A stretch of DNA of 64,000 nucleotides from VYFG01 sp965248685 (GTDB taxonomy: Bacteria; Pseudomonadota; Gammaproteobacteria; Arenicellales; Poriferihabitantaceae), in NCBI GenBank assembly GCA_965248685.1, contig CBDFKC010000003.1:620001-684000 (forward strand), in the 5' to 3' direction. Below are positions 25,997-34,147 of this stretch, one piece after another. The stretch's first letter is position 1. Every line of letters begins with the position of its first letter. The translations under genes and the position numbers were made by a program. Under the pieces are notes generated by a model that was given only the letters and a program-made list of their open reading frames with translations, had not been told where the DNA came from and made no database searches.

Positions 25997-26818
25997 TTAC
26001 TTCAGGGCGGCGATGCAGGCTACCCAACAGGCGTCGTTACGACCTTTGCTGGTTATCTCGAAGCCAACATCCATGGCATCATCGTTTTGCCACCATATTT
26101 CGGTGGAGGAAAACCCGGCCTGGGTCAGCAATTGGTTGAGTTCGGGAATGGACCAAACTCGCCAACGATATCGATACGGCGGATCAAGTTCTGAACCATC
26201 GTCGAAACGAAATCTGAGGGTAAGGTCAGCACTGTGATCGACCGGGGAAAAATTCGATTGCTGCCAGACGCAGGTAAATCCGTCTGCATCAGACTCGTAC
26301 GGTTCTTCGCTAAGGCAATCGATCCCCCCAGTGACGTCAATGACGAAAACACCGCCGTCTGCAAGATCGGCGCAAACTCCGCTAAAGTAGTCGAGCAGTT
26401 GTCGCTGTTCGCGGAAAACCCAATAAGAAAAATTAAAGGCGCAGCGGATATCCGGGCTAATCTGGGACCAGGACCGGGCATCAGCGACCTGGAGCGTCGA
26501 ACTCGACGCCACTGTCCCCACCCCGGCAAAATTGTTTTTCAGGCCCCATTCAACCGGGGCCGGGTCGATGTCATACCCTTCGCCGGTAAACCCCTTTCCC
26601 TGTGCAATCCAGTGAGACAGGGTTAGCCCAGTGCCACAAAAATCCTCTCTCAGTCGGTACCCGGAAACACCTCGACTATGGGTGTATATATGTTGCAGTA
26701 ACGCAACATCTGCTTCCGGGGACTGCACCGCCCGCTGGTAGATTTCAAAGGGGTTGGAGAGAGATGCTTTGGTAGCCGTTTCAGGAGACTGATCTAACTT
26801 TTCCAGGGGTTTTAACAC
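25997..26818 (-). CDS. class I SAM-dependent methyltransferase
   Basis: A 273-residue protein with a Rossmann methyltransferase core: REDFCGTGLTLSHWIAQG (motif I with the Gly turn), GYDIDPAPVEWG (motif II acidic residue) and CAFNFSYWVF (motif IV region). It starts at GTG. The N-terminal ~50 residues are polar. The next gene, a tandem glycosyltransferase, begins 4 bp downstream, so this is likely a glycan-modifying methyltransferase by association, though the family also includes small-molecule methyltransferases. Confidence 0.75.
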   Translation of the reverse strand: MLKPLEKLDQSPETATKASLSNPFEIYQRAVQSPEADVALLQHIYTHSRGVSGYRLREDFCGTGLTLSHWIAQGKGFTGEGYDIDPAPVEWGLKNNFAGVGTVASSSTLQVADARSWSQISPDIRCAFNFSYWVFREQRQLLDYFSGVCADLADGGVFVIDVTGGIDCLSEEPYESDADGFTCVWQQSNFSPVDHSADLTLRFRFDDGSELDPPYRYRWRVWSIPELNQLLTQAGFSSTEIWWQNDDAMDVGFEITSKGRNDACWVACIAALK

Positions 26819-26893
26819 GATAGGTAAATCAAATAGTCAAATCAAGAAAGGGTTTTTGATTGGGAATAAAGGTATTTAGATCAGGACACTACA

Positions 26894-27135
26894 CTAGCAT
26901 AAACCGAACCATACGGTCCGTTCTCAATTACCGTTATCGGCCCGATTGCGGCCCTTTTCCGCGCTAGCGGTGTTGCCCGCAGGACGTGGGTAAGGGGCGC
27001 GAGCAGGAGCGTAAGCCTCGCGAATCGTCGCAATAGCCTGGCCGGCCGCGACAAACTATTACTCCTCATCGCGCTTTGCCAGCCAGAAAAATGACTCACA
27101 ACCGGTCTCGTCAGCCAATTGAGAACGGCCCCTAG
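26894..27135. repeat. CTAG-bounded 242-bp non-coding element upstream of rsmG
   Basis: This fills most of the 339-bp gap between the divergent methyltransferase and rsmG genes. CTAG occurs at both limits (26894-26897, 27132-27135). Inside, GGTCCGTTCTCAATT (26915-26929) is inverted at 27117-27131 (14 of 15 matching). Left of it is a CACTACACTAG motif (26887-26897). The minus-strand open frame across it is Arg/Leu-rich and spans the repeat arms, so I treat it as non-coding. The rest of the gap (26819-26886) shows nothing recognisable. An extragenic repeat or MITE is likely. Confidence 0.55.
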
Positions 27136-27145
27136 CTGGCAGCGG

Positions 27146-27151
27146 TATAAT
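27146..27151 (+). promoter_or_regulatory. perfect -10 box (TATAAT) immediately upstream of rsmG
   Basis: TATAAT ends 6 bp before the rsmG ATG at 27158, so a transcript starting the usual 6-7 bp downstream would begin at or next to the start codon (leaderless or nearly so). No convincing -35 box at 17 bp spacing was found; the would-be -35 region lies in the end of the upstream element. Confidence 0.5.
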
Positions 27152-27157
27152 CCGCCA

Positions 27158-27832
27158 ATGCGCCCATCACACTCTACCACAGAGCAAATTGGATTCGATA
27201 GGCTCGAACCTGGTTTGAATAGCCTCTTCCAGCAAGGTTGTCAGCAGCTGGGGCTGGCCTGCCCGGCCAAAGCAGAGCAGCAGTTATCTGATCATTTAAT
27301 GCTTTTGGTTCGATGGAACAAACGTCTCAATTTGACCGCGATCGTGTCACCCAGAGAAATGCTTGTGCAGCATGTGCTGGATTCGTTAGCAGTAACCAAA
27401 TTACTGAAAGGACAACGCATTATTGATATTGGAAGCGGCGGTGGGTTTCCTGGTATGCCGTTGGCGGCAATATTTCCCGAACGGGAGTTTACCCTGCTGG
27501 ATAGCCGCGGCAAGCGAGTTGAGTTCCTGCGTCATGCCAGCGCCACCATTGGATTAAAAAATGTTAAAGCAGTGCAAAGCCGAATAGAAGATTTCCGACC
27601 TGGGGTAAAATTTGATACCCTCATCGCCAGGGCATTTTCGTCGTTATCCGATATGTTTTTCACGACCCGGCATTTACATTCTGCGGGTAGTACGCTGCTG
27701 GCGATGAAGGGCAGGCACCCAGATAGAGAAATAGAGGGGCTTCGCGCTGACCCGGATTTGGCAATTCAGGTAGAGCCAATTGAAGTACCATTTCTTGAAG
27801 CGCAACGCCATGCCGTGATCATCGATTTTTGA
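27158..27832 (+). CDS. rsmG: 16S rRNA (guanine527-N7)-methyltransferase
   Basis: A 224-residue protein (GidB). Motifs: LLVRWNKRLNLTAI, HVLDSLAV, RIIDIGSGGGFPGMPLAAIFP (SAM-binding), LLDSRGKRVEFLRHA and IARAFSSL, all typical of RsmG. The ATG at 27158 is chosen; the frame extends to a TTG at 27119 inside the upstream repeat, which is unlikely. It heads the conserved rsmG-parA-parB-atp block often near oriC in gammaproteobacteria, but mnmG, its usual upstream partner, is replaced here by polysaccharide genes. Confidence 0.95.
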   Translation: MRPSHSTTEQIGFDRLEPGLNSLFQQGCQQLGLACPAKAEQQLSDHLMLLVRWNKRLNLTAIVSPREMLVQHVLDSLAVTKLLKGQRIIDIGSGGGFPGMPLAAIFPEREFTLLDSRGKRVEFLRHASATIGLKNVKAVQSRIEDFRPGVKFDTLIARAFSSLSDMFFTTRHLHSAGSTLLAMKGRHPDREIEGLRADPDLAIQVEPIEVPFLEAQRHAVIIDF

Positions 27833-27877
27833 AATGAGCTCGAGCGTGACACCGAATAACATTGACAGGTATAAGAC

Positions 27878-28678
27878 TTGACCAGAATCATCGCAATAAC
27901 CAATCAGAAAGGCGGCGTCGGTAAAACCACCACCGCGATTAACCTGGCCGCTTCCTTAGCGCGTTCCGGCAGCCGCATCATGCTGGTGGATATCGATCCC
28001 CAGGGCAATGCCACGGTGGGTAGCGGCGTTGCTATGCGTGAATTGGCCCAAGGCGTCTACGAAGTACTGCTGGGAGAATTTACCGTCGAACAGGGTTTGG
28101 TAAAAGTCTCTGGTGGTTATGATTTGTTGCCTTCCCATCCGGATCTTTCCGGAACTCAGGTTGAAATGCAGGACCTGGACCGACGCGACTACCGTTTACG
28201 GGACGCACTTGAAGGAGTCAGTGATCAATACGATTTCATTGTTATTGACTGCCCACCGGCCCTCAATATACTCGCGGTAAATGCGTTAACGGCGGCCCAG
28301 GAGGTGTTGATTCCGGTACAGTGTGAATACTATGCGCTGGAAGGACTGACCAGTTTAATGGAGACTCTTGACCTGGTGCGCCAGGGGTTAAATCCAGATC
28401 TGGTTGTGCTTGGCTTGATCCGGACCATGTACGACAGTCGTAACAGCTTGGCCCGTGAGGTATCCGAACAATTGGCCGAGCACTTTGAAGAGCGCCTGTT
28501 TCGCACAGTAATCCCGCGCAATGTTCGGCTTGCCGAGGCGCCCAGTTACGGCATGCCGGTAATTGATTATGACCGTCAGTGCTCGGGTAGTCAGGCCTAT
28601 ATAGCGCTTGCTTGCGAAGTACTGCGCCGCACCGAGTCTCCGGTATTGCAACACCAGAACCAACAGGCTAGCCAATGA
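27878..28678 (+). CDS. parA: chromosome-partitioning ATPase ParA/Soj
   Basis: A 266-residue deviant-Walker ATPase. It has IIAITNQKGGVGKTTTAINLAA (signature Lys core KGGVGKTT), LVDIDPQGNAT and FIVIDCPPALN. It dimerises on ATP, binds DNA nonspecifically and moves ParB-parS complexes. It appears to start at TTG (27878), which fits the conserved N-terminus exactly; no in-frame ATG precedes it closely. Its stop overlaps the parB start (ATGA). Confidence 0.94.
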   Translation: MTRIIAITNQKGGVGKTTTAINLAASLARSGSRIMLVDIDPQGNATVGSGVAMRELAQGVYEVLLGEFTVEQGLVKVSGGYDLLPSHPDLSGTQVEMQDLDRRDYRLRDALEGVSDQYDFIVIDCPPALNILAVNALTAAQEVLIPVQCEYYALEGLTSLMETLDLVRQGLNPDLVVLGLIRTMYDSRNSLAREVSEQLAEHFEERLFRTVIPRNVRLAEAPSYGMPVIDYDRQCSGSQAYIALACEVLRRTESPVLQHQNQQASQ

Positions 28679-29589
28679 GTAAGAAAAAATCGCGGTTGGG
28701 AAAAGGCCTGGGAGCATTGCTCGGCGATGTGCGTCAAACCACTGGAAAACCGGAAGTCGCTGCGCCCGCCCAGGCACCGGAAGTAACATCGGTGACTGGT
28801 GAATCTGCCCCAATGAGTACCGGATTGCGCGAAATTCCAATTGAGCAATTGCAGCGTGGCAGATATCAGCCCCGCATCAATATGCACAAGGAAGCGTTGC
28901 AAGAGCTGAGCGAATCAATTCGAAGCCAGGGAATAATACAGCCCCTGCTGGTTCGCCGGATCAAGCCGAGTCAATTTGAAATAATTGCTGGCGAACGCCG
29001 TTGGCGTGGAGCCCAACTGGCGGGACTGACCGTGGTTCCTGCGGTAGTGCGAGAAATTAATGATCAAACCGCAATGGCGGTAGGCCTGATCGAAAACATC
29101 CAGCGCGAAGACTTGAACGCCATTGAAGAGGCCAATGGTTTTAAACGGCTACTCGATGAGTTTGGATTAACCCATCAGGAAGTTGCGGACGCGGTGGGTC
29201 GGTCCCGCACGGCGGTAAGTAATTTGCTGCGCCTGTTATCGCTGCATCCCGATGTGAGGAAACTGGTAGAAGGTGGTGACCTTGACATGGGGCATTCCCG
29301 GGCGTTACTCGGGTTGCCCCCGGAGGCCCAGGGAGCCGCCGCAAGACGGATAGTCGCTGGTGGTTTGTCAGTACGCCAGACCGAGCAATTGGTCAAAGGG
29401 CTACTCAAGGAAGGGCAGAGCAAACCCCGAAAATCCAGTCCGAATAGCGATATCCTGGGGCTCGAAGAAGCGCTTTCGAGCAAAATTGGTGCCCGGGTGA
29501 ATATCCAGCATGGGCGCAAAAATGGAAAACTGGTTATTCACTACCATTCCCTCGACCAGCTGGACGGAATCCTCGAACGGATCAAATAG
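28675..29589 (+). CDS. parB: chromosome-partitioning protein ParB/Spo0J
   Basis: A 304-residue parS-binding CTPase. The N-terminus KSRLGKGLGALLGDV is the ParA-interacting segment. The CTPase/ParB domain has LQRGRYQPRINM, SIRSQGIIQPLLVR and the GERRWRGAQLAGL box. The helix-turn-helix is visible in GLTHQEVADAVGRSRTAVSNLLRLL, split as TQ-like recognition and SRTAVSNLLRL. The C-terminal ~50 residues form the dimer domain. It overlaps parA by 4 nt. No parS-like palindrome was found by eye in the window. Confidence 0.94.
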   Translation: MSKKKSRLGKGLGALLGDVRQTTGKPEVAAPAQAPEVTSVTGESAPMSTGLREIPIEQLQRGRYQPRINMHKEALQELSESIRSQGIIQPLLVRRIKPSQFEIIAGERRWRGAQLAGLTVVPAVVREINDQTAMAVGLIENIQREDLNAIEEANGFKRLLDEFGLTHQEVADAVGRSRTAVSNLLRLLSLHPDVRKLVEGGDLDMGHSRALLGLPPEAQGAAARRIVAGGLSVRQTEQLVKGLLKEGQSKPRKSSPNSDILGLEEALSSKIGARVNIQHGRKNGKLVIHYHSLDQLDGILERIK

Positions 29590-29723
29590 TGGACTGGAGC
29601 CACAGTCGACATACCGCATCGGGTTTATCTGGCACCTGGGTGCCTCACAGTGCGGCATAAACTGGCACTTTAAATTGTCTCACGGTGTTTGATAATATGC
29701 TTATAGCAGCCTATTCAATGTGG

Positions 29724-29752
29724 TTGACCGGCTCTGGTGATGTCCTTATAAT
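29724..29752 (+). promoter_or_regulatory. sigma70 promoter of the ATP synthase operon
   Basis: TTGACC (29724-29729) and TATAAT (29747-29752) are separated by exactly 17 bp. This is the best sigma70 match I saw in the window and it lies just upstream of atpI. The preceding part of the parB-atpI gap has a GGCAC-CTGG-GTGCC hairpin (29631-29644) without a T-run. Confidence 0.8.
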
Positions 29753-29770
29753 CCGCGACCTCCCACGGCC

Positions 29771-30217
29771 TTGGCAAGTTGGCCAGGGGAGAATCTAATA
29801 GAGACATTAGAACAGAGTGCCAGGCGGGTTCTGCGCTTACAAGCGTTGTTCGCATTGGCCTTAATATTAGTGATACTGTTGCTGGCAGTGATAATTTCGG
29901 GACCGGCAACGCTGACAACCTTGGGATTTGAGCGAGCCAAAAGTGCTGCGTTCGGTTCATTGCTGGGAATTCTGGCGACCCTGGTAGCAGCAAGAAGCGT
30001 AAAGAAATCCAGCGGGGCGGTTGCGAAAAGTACAGAATCCGGGCCGCTGATGGGGATGTTTCCGATATACGCCGGATTGTTGTTCAAGTTGTTGATCGTA
30101 GCGGGGGGCACCTTTTTTGGGCTGGTGCATCTCGGACTTGGCCCGCTTTATGTGGTGCTGGGTTACATCGCGATGCAGGCCGGCTATATGTGGGTTGCAG
30201 CCCGACCGATTAGCTAG
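29771..30217 (+). CDS. atpI: ATP synthase accessory protein AtpI
   Basis: About 139-148 residues with four hydrophobic helices (LFALALILVILLLAVII, FGSLLGILATLVAA, IYAGLLFKLLIVAGGTFF, LGPLYVVLGYIAMQAGYM). It is a small membrane protein leading the atp operon, thought to help c-ring assembly. The start is unclear. A TTG at 29771 would give 148 aa, but a good Shine-Dalgarno-like AGGGGAG (29785-29791) lies inside that frame, six bases before an ATA codon at 29798; no ATG or GTG is available near there. Confidence 0.8.
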   Translation: MASWPGENLIETLEQSARRVLRLQALFALALILVILLLAVIISGPATLTTLGFERAKSAAFGSLLGILATLVAARSVKKSSGAVAKSTESGPLMGMFPIYAGLLFKLLIVAGGTFFGLVHLGLGPLYVVLGYIAMQAGYMWVAARPIS

Positions 30218-30305
30218 TGGCCCGATTAGAAATGCCGCTAAAATAAGCGACATGCTTTATAGAAACAAGGCTTTAAAGAAGTTTATAGAAATTTGATTAT
30301 TTTCC

Positions 30306-31166
30306 ATGGCATCTGAAACAATTACCTCTGGCGAGTTTATTCGCCATCACCTGACCAATCTGACTTATGGCCGTCATCCTGACGGACACTGGGGAATGGC
30401 ACATACGGGAGAGGAAGTTGCGGATATGGGATTTATGGCATTTCACGTCGATAGCTTGTTCTGGTCATTTTTCCTCGGCGCTGCTTTCTTATGGTTTTTC
30501 CACAGTGTAGCCAAAAAAGTGACCGCGGGTGAGCCTGGAATGATGCAGAACTTCGTTGAATGGATTGTTGAATTTATCGACGAGAATGTGCGCAGCTCAT
30601 TTACTGCCAAGAATGACATGGTTGCGCCCATGGCGCTGACTTTGTTCTGCTGGATTTTCCTGATGAATCTGATGGATCTGGTGCCGGTTGAGGTAGTACC
30701 CCGGGCGCTTGGTCTACTTGGTGTTCACTATCAGAAAATCGTACCCAGTACCGACCCCAATATTACCTTTGGTATGGCCCTGAGCGTATTTGTGCTACTG
30801 CTTTATTACAGCATTAAGAACAAAGGTATAGGTGGATTCGCTGCGGAGTTGACCATGCAGCCATTTGAGACGAAGAATCCGCTGCTCAAAGTTCTTTTTA
30901 TTCCGATTAACTTTTTCCTTGAATTTGTTAGTCTGATTTCCAAACCGATTTCCCACTCGCTACGATTGTTCGGCAATATGTATGCAGGGGAAATGATTTT
31001 TATTTTGATTTCCCTGATGTTTGGCGCGGGCGTTACCCTGACGCTGTTCGGCGGCGTTCTGCAATTCATCTGGGCGGTTTTCCATATTCTTATAATTACA
31101 CTGCAGGCCTTTATCTTTATGGTATTGACCATCGTGTATATGGATATGGCGCACTCGCATCACTAG
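30306..31166 (+). CDS. atpB: F1Fo ATP synthase subunit a
   Basis: A 286-residue membrane subunit forming the proton half-channels. The essential Arg is visible in ISHSLRLFGNMYAGE, and helices such as LFCWIFLMNLMDLVP are characteristic. It sits second in the operon, before the c subunit. Confidence 0.96.
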   Translation: MASETITSGEFIRHHLTNLTYGRHPDGHWGMAHTGEEVADMGFMAFHVDSLFWSFFLGAAFLWFFHSVAKKVTAGEPGMMQNFVEWIVEFIDENVRSSFTAKNDMVAPMALTLFCWIFLMNLMDLVPVEVVPRALGLLGVHYQKIVPSTDPNITFGMALSVFVLLLYYSIKNKGIGGFAAELTMQPFETKNPLLKVLFIPINFFLEFVSLISKPISHSLRLFGNMYAGEMIFILISLMFGAGVTLTLFGGVLQFIWAVFHILIITLQAFIFMVLTIVYMDMAHSHH

Positions 31167-31209
31167 TTACTTTAATTTACCAATCCAACTTCAACATTCG
31201 GAGATAAAG

Positions 31210-31440
31210 ATGGAACAAGCACTTTTATTTATCGCTGGCGCAATTATGATGGGCCTGGGCGCTGTAGGCGCAGCGGTCGGCGTTGGCCTCCTCGGCGGAC
31301 GATTTCTTGAGGGCGCAGCGCGTCAGCCGGAATTGATCCCGATGCTGCGAACTCAGTTTTTCATCGTAATGGGCCTCGTAGACGCAGTACCGATGATCGC
31401 GGTGGGAATCGCCATGTACGTACTCTTCGCGGTAGCATAG
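31210..31440 (+). CDS. atpE: F1Fo ATP synthase subunit c
   Basis: A 76-residue hairpin of two membrane helices with the polar loop ARQPE. The ion-carrying residue is Asp58 in GLVDAVPMIAVG, and the neighbouring residues lack the extra Na+-binding ligands, so H+ coupling is expected. GGAG precedes the ATG at a good distance. Confidence 0.96.
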   Translation: MEQALLFIAGAIMMGLGAVGAAVGVGLLGGRFLEGAARQPELIPMLRTQFFIVMGLVDAVPMIAVGIAMYVLFAVA

Positions 31441-31492
31441 CCGAAGGCAATTGATTCCGTTTCTGGCAATCTCAAACTGAAGGCGAGGCGAG

Positions 31493-31963
31493 ATGAATAT
31501 TAATCTCACACTACTGTTCCAGGTACTCTTTTTTATCTTGTTTGTCTGGTTTAGTAAGAAATACGTATGGACGCCAATCATTGGTGCCCTGAATGAACGT
31601 AAGACCACCATTGCGGATGGACTGGCTGCTGCCGACAAGGGCCAGAAAGCCGAGGAAGAAGGGCGAATGCAGGCAGAAGAATTTGTCGCAGAAGCCAAAT
31701 CCCGGGCCAATGAGATCATCGGCAAAGCCGAAAAGCATGGTGTTGAACTGGTAGAAGAAGCCAAGTCAAAGGCCAAGACAGAAGGCGAGCGCATTGTTGC
31801 AGCGGCCCATGCCGATACCCAAACCGAACTGAATAAAGCCCGCGAAACATTGCGCGGTCAGGTCGGCGAACTTGCGGTAGACGGCGCCCGTCAGATTCTC
31901 AAGCGCGAAGTGGACTCCAAGGCCCATGCAGATCTGCTGAGCCAACTGGCGGCACGGTTGTAG
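31493..31963 (+). CDS. atpF: F1Fo ATP synthase subunit b
   Basis: 156 residues with one N-terminal membrane helix (LLFQVLFFILFVWFSKKYVW) and a long charged, Ala-rich coiled coil forming the peripheral stalk. Length and order match E. coli AtpF. Only one b-type gene is present, as expected for a homodimeric stalk. Confidence 0.95.
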   Translation: MNINLTLLFQVLFFILFVWFSKKYVWTPIIGALNERKTTIADGLAAADKGQKAEEEGRMQAEEFVAEAKSRANEIIGKAEKHGVELVEEAKSKAKTEGERIVAAAHADTQTELNKARETLRGQVGELAVDGARQILKREVDSKAHADLLSQLAARL

Positions 31964-32001
31964 TCCGGTAAGGATAAAGAGCAACTTCAACAGATAATCC
32001 G

Positions 32002-32538
32002 ATGGCAGAATTTAGCAACGTTGCAAGACCATATGCCCAGGCCGCTTTTGAGTTGGCCCAGGAAGGCAATGACCTTGCGGGCTGGGGTGATCAATTGGAT
32101 TTGCTGGCGGCGGTTTCCAGCGACACCAACCTGATTGAATTGTTAAAAGACCCGGCTTTTACCACCCAGCAACAAACCGATCTGATCCTCGGGGTTTGTG
32201 GCGACAAGGTTTCGTCCCATGGTGCCAGTCTGGTGAAATTGCTGGTAAAAAATGACCGGGTACAAGCATTGTCTGATATCGCCCGGATTTATGCCGAGCG
32301 GCGGGCTGAGGCAGAAAGCGTCATCGAAGCAGACATGATTACAGCAACTGCAATAGATGCCGCCCAACAGGAGCAATTTGCCAGCGCTCTGCAAACCAGA
32401 CTGGGCCGTACTGTGAAGCTCAATTTTGAGATTGATCAGGATCTCATTGGTGGCGCTGTAATTCGTGCCGGTGACTGGGTAGTTGACGGTTCGGTCAAAG
32501 CTCAACTCGAAAAACTTATTGGTGCGGTAGCCGCCTAG
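32002..32538 (+). CDS. atpH: F1Fo ATP synthase subunit delta
   Basis: 178 residues. N-terminal helical domain (ARPYAQAAFELAQ, conserved start of delta subunits) and C-terminal region with LIGGAVIRAGDWVVDGSVKAQL. It joins the b stalk to the top of F1. It is in the standard position between atpF and atpA. Confidence 0.95.
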   Translation: MAEFSNVARPYAQAAFELAQEGNDLAGWGDQLDLLAAVSSDTNLIELLKDPAFTTQQQTDLILGVCGDKVSSHGASLVKLLVKNDRVQALSDIARIYAERRAEAESVIEADMITATAIDAAQQEQFASALQTRLGRTVKLNFEIDQDLIGGAVIRAGDWVVDGSVKAQLEKLIGAVAA

Positions 32539-32571
32539 GCTTTCCCACCTGATCAACAGGAACTTAATGAT

Positions 32572-34119
32572 ATGTCCATGCAATTGAATCCCTCCGAAAT
32601 CAGCGACCTGATCAAGGACCGAATCAAGAATTTCGAAGCCGGCACCGAAGCACGTACCGAAGGCACCATCGTAATGCTGACCGACGGTATTGCGCGGGTT
32701 CATGGCCTCAGCGAAGCAATGCAAGGCGAAATGCTTGAATTTCCCGGCGGTACTTATGGTCTGGCGCTTAACCTGGAGCCCGATTCTGTGGGTGTGGTTG
32801 TGCTCGGAGACTATAAGCACCTTTCGGAAGGCGACACGGTAAAGTGTACTGGCCGCATACTGGAAGTACCAGTTGGAGAAGGTTTGCTGGGTCGGGTTGT
32901 AGATGCCCTAGGTCGTCCAATTGATGGTAAAGGTGTTATTGAATACGCTGGAGTTTCACCAATCGAGAAAGTAGCGCCGGGTGTTATCGCGCGAAAATCG
33001 GTTGACCAGCCGGTTCAGACCGGACTTAAATCCATCGATTCCATGGTGCCAATTGGCCGGGGTCAGCGGGAGTTGATCATCGGCGATCGCCAGACCGGAA
33101 AAACCGCGGTCGCAATTGACGCCATTATTAACCAGAAGGGCACCGGGATTAAATGTATCTACGTTGCAATCGGCCAGAAAGCGTCAAGTATTGCCGCAGT
33201 AGTACGCAAGCTCGAAGAACATGGTGCCATGGACCATACAATCGTGGTCGCGGCGGCAGCCTCAAATTCGGCGGCGGAGCAATTTATCGCACCGTATTCC
33301 GGGTGCACCATGGGAGAGTACTTCCGTGACAAAGGCGAAGACGCGCTGATTATTTACGACGACCTAACCAAGCAGGCCTGGGCATACCGTCAGATTTCTC
33401 TGTTGCTGCGACGTCCTCCAGGCCGCGAAGCATACCCTGGTGACGTGTTCTACCTGCACTCCCGTTTGCTCGAGCGTTCCGCCCGAATTAATGCGGAAGA
33501 GGTGGAAAAGCTGACTGAAGGCGCGGTCAAGGGTCAGACTGGCTCGCTAACCGCATTGCCGATAATCGAAACCCAGGCTGGTGACGTATCAGCATTCGTA
33601 CCTACCAACGTTATCTCCATTACTGACGGACAAATTTTCCTTGAGTCGGATTTATTTAATGCGGGTATTCGTCCTGCTATAAACGCGGGCTTGTCGGTTT
33701 CCCGAGTTGGTGGCGCGGCACAAACAGGAATTATCAAGAAACTCGGTGGCGGAATTCGACTGGCATTAGCTCAGTATCGTGAATTGGCTGCATTCTCCCA
33801 GTTTGCGTCAGATCTTGATGAAGCAACCCGGCGTCAGCTGGAGCGTGGTCAACGGGTAATGGAGCTGATGAAGCAGCTCCAGTACAACCCGATGTCGGTG
33901 GCTGAAATGGCGGTTTCATTGTATGCCGTAAACGAAGGCCATCTTGACGACGTAGATGTCGATAAGGTTGTTGATTGCGAGTTGGCCATGCAGTCTTACA
34001 TCAAGTCAAATCACAGCGGCATGATCGACGAAATCAATGCGGACCCGAAATACAACGATGACGTGGTCGCCAAGATGAAGGTGGCAGTGGAAGATTTCAA
34101 AAATAACGGTAGCTGGTAG
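32572..34119 (+). CDS. atpA: F1Fo ATP synthase subunit alpha
   Basis: 515 residues. Non-catalytic nucleotide-binding subunit with P-loop GDRQTGKTAVAIDAI, the ALIIYDDLTKQAWAYRQISL Walker B region (core LIIYDDL) and the VGGAAQTGI signature region. The N-terminal helix SEISDLIKDRI contacts delta. AGGA lies upstream of the ATG. Confidence 0.97.
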   Translation: MSMQLNPSEISDLIKDRIKNFEAGTEARTEGTIVMLTDGIARVHGLSEAMQGEMLEFPGGTYGLALNLEPDSVGVVVLGDYKHLSEGDTVKCTGRILEVPVGEGLLGRVVDALGRPIDGKGVIEYAGVSPIEKVAPGVIARKSVDQPVQTGLKSIDSMVPIGRGQRELIIGDRQTGKTAVAIDAIINQKGTGIKCIYVAIGQKASSIAAVVRKLEEHGAMDHTIVVAAAASNSAAEQFIAPYSGCTMGEYFRDKGEDALIIYDDLTKQAWAYRQISLLLRRPPGREAYPGDVFYLHSRLLERSARINAEEVEKLTEGAVKGQTGSLTALPIIETQAGDVSAFVPTNVISITDGQIFLESDLFNAGIRPAINAGLSVSRVGGAAQTGIIKKLGGGIRLALAQYRELAAFSQFASDLDEATRRQLERGQRVMELMKQLQYNPMSVAEMAVSLYAVNEGHLDDVDVDKVVDCELAMQSYIKSNHSGMIDEINADPKYNDDVVAKMKVAVEDFKNNGSW

Positions 34120-34147
34120 TCAGGCTCTATTGTACGGGTAATTCGAA

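Noticed and set aside
26881..27180. 99-codon minus-strand frame upstream of rsmG
   Set aside because: It spans the repeat and the rsmG promoter and start; Arg/Leu-rich composition reflects GC-rich repeat sequence.
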